This document shows, one piece after another, positions 7,173-12,269 of a stretch of 12,269 nucleotides of DNA; positions within the stretch are counted from its first letter, which is position 1, and the number at the start of each line of letters is the position of its first letter. The notes beneath the pieces are model-generated. The model was not told the origin of the DNA, did not search any database, and worked only from the letters and a program-made list of their open reading frames with translations. Made by a program: the position numbers and the translations under genes. Origin of the DNA: an uncultured Flavobacteriales bacterium (GTDB taxonomy: Bacteria; Bacteroidota; Bacteroidia; Flavobacteriales; Crocinitomicaceae); the NCBI GenBank assembly GCA_946886545.1, contig CAMPIU010000045.1, positions 1 to 12,269 on the forward strand. Direction: 5' to 3'.

Positions 7173-9257
7173 ATGAAATCTAAAATTAGTTGCTTTTTGT
7201 TTTTACTGCTGTCCGGTATGTCACTGGCGCAATCAAAAAAAATGTATATCTATTTGGGGAATGAGTATTTCAAAAAATTGGATTACGCAAACGCCGTTGA
7301 GCAATATAAACTGGCACTTTCTGATTCAGTGGCTATGTCCACAATGACCTATCCTTACGAAACTCAGGTTACAAATCAAAAGCTTTCGACATCCAAAGTA
7401 GTGGTTGACAGTACAATGCAGGTGACAATGGAACAATACCTGCATCACCACGTAGCTTGGTGCTATTACCGTTTACACGATTATTCGAATGCTGAAAAAT
7501 ACCTGAAAAGCACAGTTGCTGAAAAAGCTTATCCTCATGACAGTTATTATCTGGCTCAGAGCTATATGAATAACAATAAATACGATGAAGCGATTGCGCA
7601 ATTCGAAGATTACATTCGTTCACCACACGCTGATATTGAGTTGTTGCATGCTGCCCAGGTAGCAATGACCGGTTGTTATCTGGCGAAGGAGGAAATTGAT
7701 AAAACACGTGAAATTAGTGTAAAGATGGCTGACACAGCCATATTCAACAGAGGAACAGCGAGTTTTGCAACGATGTATTTCGACAAGGATCAAAAGTTGA
7801 TGTTTACTTCGGCTAGAGCAGGAGGGGTTATTTTGAATGAAAAGCAGCAATCAGAATACCTGTGCGATTTGTATTGGGTTTCTTTGAATGCAGACAGCAC
7901 CTGGACAGCACCGACCAATTTCGGAAGACCTTTGAACAGCGCTCAAAATGATGGTGCGGGGTCTTTCAATAACAACAATGTGATCTTCTACACACGCTGG
8001 AGTGAGGAAAAGAAAAGTGAACAGAATATTTACCTGGCCCGGATGATGAATATGAAGTTTTTCGAAGCTTATAAACTGGATACATCAGTCAATCGCCCGG
8101 GGTACAGAACAATTCAGCCTTACGTCTCCATGGACGGAAGAACCTTATACTTTTCATCAAATCGACCGGGAGGTCTCGGGGGAATGGATATTTGGAAGAT
8201 CGCTATTGATTCTGCCGGAAATACCAAAGGTCAGGCAGAAAACCTGGGTTCATTGATCAATTCGGATCAGGACGAGGTGACTCCCTTTTTTCATGAAGTT
8301 TCTTCTACTTTGTTCTTTTCTTCGAACGGACATGGAAGTATCGGGGGATTGGATATTTTTAAGTCGCACTATGATAGGGAAACCGAAGCTTTTAGCGTGC
8401 CGGCAAATCTGGGAATGCCGATTAATTCAAGTAGAGACGATGCTTATATGATGTGGGATTCCCGCTTATCGAAAGGATTCTTCTCCAGCGACCGGGAACC
8501 TTGTACGGGAGGGAGCTGTTATGATATTTACGAAGTAGTGAACGAACCGATTCATATTTATTTGAGCGGGTACTCCTACAATAAAGATACGGAAGAGATT
8601 TTGCCGAATGTAAAGCTTGCTTTTAAAGATATTCGCGGAGTTTTCCCTCCTTATACGATCGTTACGGATTCAAACGGATATTATGAAAAAGAGCTTTCCT
8701 ATGGAGTAGAGTTGTTCATAAAAGGTCAGAAGATCAATTATTTTGCCGATGCAACAAGTGTGAATACCAATTCCATTACGCAAACTACAAGTATCACGAG
8801 AGATTTCTACCTGAAACCGATTCCCCAGGAAGAAATTGAGATCGATGGAATTGAATACGATTTTAACTCGGATAAATTAAGACCTGCTTCTCAGGCTATT
8901 TTGGATAAATTATACGATTTCCTGGAATTGAACAACAATATTTCTGTTGAGATCAATTCTCACACGGATGCCCGCGGAAAAGATGCTTATAACTTAGATC
9001 TGTCGCAACGAAGAGCAAAATCATGTGTGGATTACCTGGTTTCTAAAGGAATTGATCCGTCTCGTCTGATCCCGAAAGGATATGGTGAAACACAGCCGAA
9101 TCAGTTATACGGACCGGATAAAAAACCTGTTTTGGATGCCGAAGGAAAGCCGGTAATGCTTGTAGAATCGTACATCAATACCTTCAGAGTGAAAGCAGAA
9201 CGCGAAGTATTGCATCAAAAAAACAGAAGAACTTCGTTTAGTGTGATCAACCAATAG
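7173..9257 (+). CDS. TPR / PD40 beta-propeller / OmpA-domain protein, PorE-like
   Basis: A 694-residue periplasmic or outer-membrane-associated protein. Signal peptide 1-19 (FLFLLLSGMSLA, mature start QSKK; no lipobox Cys). TPR-like helices ~22-150 (LGNEYFKKLDYANAVEQY; YLAQSYMNNNKYDEAIAQFE). PD40/WD40-type propeller strands ~195-455, including LYFSSNRPGGLGGMDIW, LFFSSNGHGSIGGLDIF and FFSSDREP. Carboxypeptidase-regulatory-like beta domain ~461-535 (VTDSNGYYEKEL). OmpA-like domain ~561-694, with HTDARGKDAYN and NLDLSQRRAKSCVDYL, which hold the Asp and Arg that bind the diaminopimelate of peptidoglycan. This order matches Porphyromonas gingivalis PorE, a T9SS component. It is the last gene of the operon, 15 bases after the second PorP/SprF gene, so it may anchor that barrel or its cargo to the cell wall. 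It has an extra segment of about 30 residues in the OmpA domain, between GYGETQP and NRRTSF. Confidence 0.9.
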   Translation: MKSKISCFLFLLLSGMSLAQSKKMYIYLGNEYFKKLDYANAVEQYKLALSDSVAMSTMTYPYETQVTNQKLSTSKVVVDSTMQVTMEQYLHHHVAWCYYRLHDYSNAEKYLKSTVAEKAYPHDSYYLAQSYMNNNKYDEAIAQFEDYIRSPHADIELLHAAQVAMTGCYLAKEEIDKTREISVKMADTAIFNRGTASFATMYFDKDQKLMFTSARAGGVILNEKQQSEYLCDLYWVSLNADSTWTAPTNFGRPLNSAQNDGAGSFNNNNVIFYTRWSEEKKSEQNIYLARMMNMKFFEAYKLDTSVNRPGYRTIQPYVSMDGRTLYFSSNRPGGLGGMDIWKIAIDSAGNTKGQAENLGSLINSDQDEVTPFFHEVSSTLFFSSNGHGSIGGLDIFKSHYDRETEAFSVPANLGMPINSSRDDAYMMWDSRLSKGFFSSDREPCTGGSCYDIYEVVNEPIHIYLSGYSYNKDTEEILPNVKLAFKDIRGVFPPYTIVTDSNGYYEKELSYGVELFIKGQKINYFADATSVNTNSITQTTSITRDFYLKPIPQEEIEIDGIEYDFNSDKLRPASQAILDKLYDFLELNNNISVEINSHTDARGKDAYNLDLSQRRAKSCVDYLVSKGIDPSRLIPKGYGETQPNQLYGPDKKPVLDAEGKPVMLVESYINTFRVKAEREVLHQKNRRTSFSVINQ

Positions 9258-9269
9258 AATTCAGAAAGT

Positions 9270-9316
9270 AAAATTATGAATGCAAAAAGGGATTAAATTT
9301 TTGCATTCATAATTTT
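9270..9316. terminator. Bidirectional terminator-like hairpin between convergent genes
   Basis: A perfect 19-bp inverted repeat: AAAATTATGAATGCAAAAA at 9270-9288 and its exact complement at 9298-9316, with a 9-base loop (GGGATTAAA). It lies 12 bases after the stop of the five-gene operon and 3 bases beyond the stop of the convergent rhodanese-like gene, so it can end transcription from both sides. The stem is AT-rich, and the outer arm supplies only short T-runs, so its strength is uncertain. Confidence 0.75.
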
Positions 9317-9319
9317 GAA

Positions 9320-9664
9320 TTATTGATAGTTCGTCCAGGAAGTCCCGTTTTTGAATACAGTGCTTTTGCCTTTTTGAGCATTCATGTAAGAAAGTGCATT
9401 TTGGGAGCGCCCTCCCTTTTCACAAACGAAAATTACAGTGTCGTAATTCATTAACTCCTGTTTGTGTTTTTCTAATTCTGGTAAAGGGATGTTGATTCCG
9501 CGCCCATGACCTTGCATCCATTCTCCTTTACTGAGAACATCAACTACCAGTGTTTTTCCATTCGTCGTCTTTTGATTACAGGAAAATAGGCTACAAAAGA
9601 GGATTATCAGGAAGGAATTGAAAATGGATTTACCACTGTGAATTGAAAAGTTTTTGAAACTCAT
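9320..9664 (-). CDS. Rhodanese-like domain lipoprotein
   Basis: A small protein (114 residues from ATG 9664; 128 from ATG 9706). The hydrophobic stretch FNSFLIILFCSLFSC ends in LFSC, an acceptable lipoprotein signal with Cys as the first mature residue. The rest is a single compact rhodanese domain: LVVDVLSKGEWMQGH (the LxDVRxxxEF..GH element, with the usual Arg replaced by Leu), GINIPLPEL, then the active-site loop VCEKGGRS with the catalytic Cys and the closing Arg, and FKNGTSW near the end. Known: such domains move sulfane sulfur or bind oxyanions; the substrate here is unknown. Start choice: 9664 places 28 residues before the lipobox Cys, normal for lipoproteins, whereas 9706 gives 42; 9706 has the more A-rich upstream context. 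It stands alone, downstream of a terminator at 9739-9758, so it should have its own promoter, which I could not identify. Confidence 0.8.
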   Translation of the reverse strand: MSFKNFSIHSGKSIFNSFLIILFCSLFSCNQKTTNGKTLVVDVLSKGEWMQGHGRGINIPLPELEKHKQELMNYDTVIFVCEKGGRSQNALSYMNAQKGKSTVFKNGTSWTNYQ

Positions 9665-9734
9665 GTCCTTAACTTTATTGGCTATTCTAACTTTTACATT
9701 CTCCATTTTACATTTTCAATTGATAAAGTTCAAT

Positions 9735-9758
9735 AAAAAAGTCGGGTAACCCCGACTT
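9735..9758 (-). terminator. Intrinsic terminator of the minus-strand OmpA-type gene
   Basis: An 8-bp GC-containing stem, AAGTCGGG (9739-9746) and CCCGACTT (9751-9758), with a 4-base loop. Read on the minus strand it is followed by a run of T (the A-run at 9735-9740), the classic intrinsic layout. It lies about 95 bases past the stop of the 683-residue protein gene at 9853, and separates that gene from the rhodanese-like gene further along the same strand. Confidence 0.85.
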
Positions 9759-9800
9759 CAAAATTATCGAACTAAGTCGAAGCAAACTCTATGATTCGTA

Positions 9801-9818
9801 TCCCGATAGCTATCGGGA
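9801..9818. repeat. 18-bp perfect palindrome TCCCGATAGCTATCGGGA
   Basis: A perfect palindrome in the 3' untranslated region of the minus-strand OmpA-type gene, 34 bases past its stop. A related copy, sharing the 14-base core CCGATAGCTATCGG, lies on the other side of that gene at 12000-12022. Palindromes of this kind recur between genes in flavobacterial genomes as far as I recall; function is not known to me. It could act as an extra hairpin in the transcript or as a protein-binding site. Confidence 0.7.
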
Positions 9819-9852
9819 CGGCATTCGTAATTCGCAATTAATAATTAGAATA

Positions 9853-11904
9853 TCACATTCCCTGGATCAAAAATTCTGTTCTACGATTCTTCGCTTTATT
9901 TTCAGGAGTATCGTTTGCAACTTTTGGTGCCGCTTCACCGAATCCTTTTGCCTCTAATCGCTCATCTTCAATTCCAAGTGAGATCAGGTAGTTTTTAACT
10001 CCTTTTGCACGACGGTCGGAAAGATCTAAGTTTTTAGCGTCATCACCATCGCTGTCCGTATGCCCCTGAATCATGATCTTGATTGTTGGATTGGATTTTA
10101 AGAAACGGGCAAACTCACGAAGTATGAATCTTGATTTGGTAGAAAGAACATCCGAATTGTAATCATACAAGATATCGTTGATCGTATATGCTTCACCAAC
10201 CTTCAATTCTTTCACTTCCAGTTTGTTGTTTACACGATTTTCTTTTTTCGCGATCTCTTCTTTGGTGATCAGCTTGGAGTCAAATGCAGCACCTTCTTTT
10301 TTCACGGAAACCATGATGTCCTGCGGTTTATCTGTTTTCACAACAACAGCAAACTTTCCGTCGTTTCCGTTTACACGAACCTGTTCTACTTTTTCAGAAT
10401 TTTCGTAAGCAACTTCAATCGTTGCATTTTCGATTGGTTTTCCTGCCGGATCTTTCAAATCACCTTTGATGATTGTAACGGCTTTCGGACGTGCTTCTTC
10501 ATACAGTTCGAAACCATAAATATCCCAGTTATTTTGCTGCTTGGAAGAATAATAAGCCAGTTTGCCATCCGTTGAAACGAAAATTCCCAATTCATCATCT
10601 TTGGAATTGATCGGGTAACCGATGTTTTTCGGTTTACTCCAAACACCATTTTCCTCACGCATGTAGAAAATATCCAGGCCTCCAACTCCTTTGCGCTCAT
10701 CCGAAACGGTTGAAACAAAGTATAAGGTTTCGCTATCCTGGTGTAAGAACGGGCTTTTATCTTTTCCGGCAGTATTGATCTCGTCAAATGGTTTTGGAGC
10801 TCCCCAGGTTCCGTCTGCGTTTCGTCTGACGATAAATACATCATTATCTTTTGTGCTTGCTCTGTTTGCCGTGTAAAACAAGGTGTTTCCGTCAGCAGAC
10901 ATGGAAGGCTGGCCTTCCCATCCGTCGGCAGAATTGATCTTGGGGCCCAGGTTCACTAATTCCGTCCATTGATAATCTGAAGGATTTGGTCCGGTCTTTT
11001 GGTAAGTTGTGGAATAGAGGTCACAATTCATGTAAGCTTGCCCGTTTACTTCGGTCTTTTTGCAGGCGCAAATAATCATCTCTTTATTATCGACCGACAT
11101 GGTTGCGGCACCATAGCTTTGGAAAGTTCCGTTATTGAAAGGTTTTGGGAAAGCTTTCCCACCGTCAAAAGCCAAACCGTCATCTGTTCGGATAGAGTAG
11201 GTGTAAACCTCCTGGATATTGGACACAATATCTCCCAGGTTTTTCATGTCTTGTTTGCGGGTGTAAAACATCAATAAGTTATCCGGCGAGATCATCGGAA
11301 AGTATTCGTCGTTTCCTGTGCTAACATTGGGTACTTTCTTCGGATTGAAAGGAACTTCCTTACTTAGCATTTCGGTTTCTTCTTTTTGAGAAACTAAAAG
11401 CTTTTTTACGTCGGCAAGTTGTTTGGTATACTCGGCACCATAACGCGAATTATCATTGTTCTTAAATGCAACAAATTTTTCGAACCAGGCAGTTGCAGCT
11501 TCTTTTTGGTTCTGCGTGTAATTGATTACTCCAAGATAGTAATAGATATTGGAATGGTAATCCGGGCATAGTTCCGCTGCTTTTTCGAACAATCCTTCCG
11601 CTTTTTGAAAAGAGCGGTCTCCCAGTGAAGGATTCGGATTTGTTTCATAAGCTTTAGTTCCCGATTCATACGCATACATCCCGAATTCGTAGTATGCGCC
11701 TGCATTATCCGGTTCTGCTTCAATTGCTTTGGCAAAGTTTGCAGCAGCCGACTGAAGATCCGGAGAGTTTTTACCGGCATCAATCAGTTTTTGAACTTTC
11801 TTAGATGGAGCCAGACAAGAAGGATCTTCCTCCTGAGCGTAAAATGAGTTTATGAAAGCAAGAGAAATTCCTGCAATAAATAAGTAGTTCTTCCACATAT
11901 GCAT
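9853..11904 (-). CDS. TPR / PD40 beta-propeller / OmpA-domain protein, PorE-like (second paralogue)
   Basis: A 683-residue protein. Signal peptide 1-23 (LFIAGISLAFINSFYA, mature start QEED). TPR-like helices ~47-165 (FAKAIEAEPDNAGAYYEFG; YYYLGVINYTQNQKEAATAW). PD40/WD40-type propeller ~195-465, with YFPMISPDNLLMFYT, PSMSADGNTLFYTANR, GVGGLDIFYM and FVSTDGKLAYYSS. Carboxypeptidase-regulatory-like domain ~472-545 (KDPAGKPIENATIEV; NGNDGKFAVVV). OmpA-like domain ~572-683 with YDYNSDVL, QGHTDSDGDDAKN and NLDLSDRRAKGVKNYL, so the peptidoglycan-binding Asp and Arg are kept. The layout matches PorE, a T9SS protein that links the outer-membrane machine to peptidoglycan. Unlike the paralogue at 7173-9257 it has a standard-length OmpA loop (GFGEAAP...NRRTEF) and stands alone with its own terminator, so a housekeeping role is possible. 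Starts at 11904 (MHMW) and 11898 (MW) cannot be told apart. Confidence 0.9.
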   Translation of the reverse strand: MHMWKNYLFIAGISLAFINSFYAQEEDPSCLAPSKKVQKLIDAGKNSPDLQSAAANFAKAIEAEPDNAGAYYEFGMYAYESGTKAYETNPNPSLGDRSFQKAEGLFEKAAELCPDYHSNIYYYLGVINYTQNQKEAATAWFEKFVAFKNNDNSRYGAEYTKQLADVKKLLVSQKEETEMLSKEVPFNPKKVPNVSTGNDEYFPMISPDNLLMFYTRKQDMKNLGDIVSNIQEVYTYSIRTDDGLAFDGGKAFPKPFNNGTFQSYGAATMSVDNKEMIICACKKTEVNGQAYMNCDLYSTTYQKTGPNPSDYQWTELVNLGPKINSADGWEGQPSMSADGNTLFYTANRASTKDNDVFIVRRNADGTWGAPKPFDEINTAGKDKSPFLHQDSETLYFVSTVSDERKGVGGLDIFYMREENGVWSKPKNIGYPINSKDDELGIFVSTDGKLAYYSSKQQNNWDIYGFELYEEARPKAVTIIKGDLKDPAGKPIENATIEVAYENSEKVEQVRVNGNDGKFAVVVKTDKPQDIMVSVKKEGAAFDSKLITKEEIAKKENRVNNKLEVKELKVGEAYTINDILYDYNSDVLSTKSRFILREFARFLKSNPTIKIMIQGHTDSDGDDAKNLDLSDRRAKGVKNYLISLGIEDERLEAKGFGEAAPKVANDTPENKAKNRRTEFLIQGM

Positions 11905-11999
11905 TAAAATACAGTTCGATCAGGCAATAATTATGCCCAACTGACTATATCGTATTTTTAACAAAAAGGTTACTGTTTTTTATAATTTAATTGAGAATA

Positions 12000-12022
12000 G
12001 AGTCCGATAGCTATCGGGACTC
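12000..12022. repeat. Second copy of the CCGATAGCTATCGG palindrome, in a longer stem
   Basis: The core CCGATAGCTATCGG (12004-12017) is a perfect palindrome. Outside it, GAGTC and GACTC extend the pairing, with one unpaired G in the right arm. It lies in the 210-base divergent gap between the minus-strand OmpA-type gene (start 11904) and the plus-strand gene starting at 12115. No convincing promoter was found in this gap on either strand. Confidence 0.65.
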
Positions 12023-12114
12023 AGTTTAAATTTTAATTTAGATCTTTTTGGCACAATTTTTTCATACCATTCGCCGTGAAAATTCATATTTTTAGTAAAT
12101 CAAAATTGAAACCG

Positions 12115-12269
12115 ATGAAAACCAGATTATTCTTCTATAGCCTTAGCCTTTTGTTAGTTAGTTTTCTTGTTCCCAATAAACTGAATGCACAAGCTGATTG
12201 CAGTGAGCAAAAAGTAGGAAGAAGCTATTTCAGTATTTGTTCCGATAATATTGTTACGGAAAAGAAGAA
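12115..12269 (+). CDS. Secreted protein of unknown function (3' end missing)
   Basis: ATG at 12115 opens a frame that runs off the window after 51 codons. It begins with a signal peptide: MKTRLFFY, a hydrophobic core SLSLLLVSFLVP, then NKLNAQ with likely cleavage after Ala25 (LNA|QA). The visible mature part, ADCSEQKVGRSYFSICSDNI, has two Cys but no motif I recognise. There is no lipobox, so it is probably periplasmic, outer-membrane or secreted. It is transcribed away from the OmpA-type gene. A TATTTTTA element at 12087-12094 is one base off the Bacteroidetes -7 consensus TANNTTTG, but no matching -33 element is seen. The full length and role cannot be judged from this fragment. Confidence 0.7.
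   Translation, partial: MKTRLFFYSLSLLLVSFLVPNKLNAQADCSEQKVGRSYFSICSDNIVTEKK

Noticed and set aside
11923..11937. Short inverted repeat GGCAATAATTATGCC upstream of the minus-strand OmpA-type gene
   Set aside because: Only four GC-containing pairs around an AT-rich centre; too short to call an operator or hairpin.
12087..12094. TATTTTTA as a -7 promoter element for the gene at 12115
   Set aside because: One base from the TANNTTTG consensus but without a -33 TTG at the right distance, in AT-rich sequence where such matches are common.

Overview
The window looks like a chromosomal segment of a member of the Bacteroidota, most likely a flavobacterium-like organism (Crocinitomicaceae/Fluviicola type is a guess). 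The grounds are moderate GC, translation starts with no real Shine-Dalgarno sequences, and above all a gene set tied to the type IX secretion system (T9SS): PorP/SprF outer-membrane proteins, long surface proteins with PKD domains and a gliding-motility-type C-terminal domain, and TPR/beta-propeller/OmpA proteins with the same layout as PorE. No tRNA, rRNA, CRISPR array, insertion sequence or phage gene was seen.

Layout. Positions 1-9257 hold five plus-strand genes separated by only 1, 4, 3 and 15 bases, almost certainly one operon: (1) the 3' end of a large secreted repeat/PKD protein with a type B T9SS sorting domain; (2) a PorP/SprF-family protein; (3) a second large secreted protein of 1233 residues with an IgGFc-binding-like N-terminal region, five repeats of about 90 residues, three PKD domains and the same sorting domain; (4) a second PorP/SprF-family protein; (5) a TPR/PD40/OmpA protein. 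A 19-bp perfect inverted repeat at 9270-9316 closes the operon against a convergent small rhodanese-like lipoprotein gene (minus strand). Next comes an intrinsic terminator (9739-9758) and then a second TPR/PD40/OmpA protein on the minus strand (9853-11904), with a related CCGATAGCTATCGG palindrome on each side. The window ends in the first 51 codons of a secreted protein of unknown function (plus strand, from 12115).

How the genes may work together. The two large proteins carry signal peptides or sorting domains for export through T9SS and display at the cell surface. In flavobacteria, SprB-type cargo needs a partner PorP/SprF protein encoded beside it, and here each cargo gene is followed directly by one. 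The OmpA-type protein could tie such an outer-membrane complex to peptidoglycan. The operon therefore reads as a doubled 'surface protein plus dedicated exporter' module with a peptidoglycan-anchor gene. What the surface proteins bind cannot be told from the sequence; adhesion is an inference.
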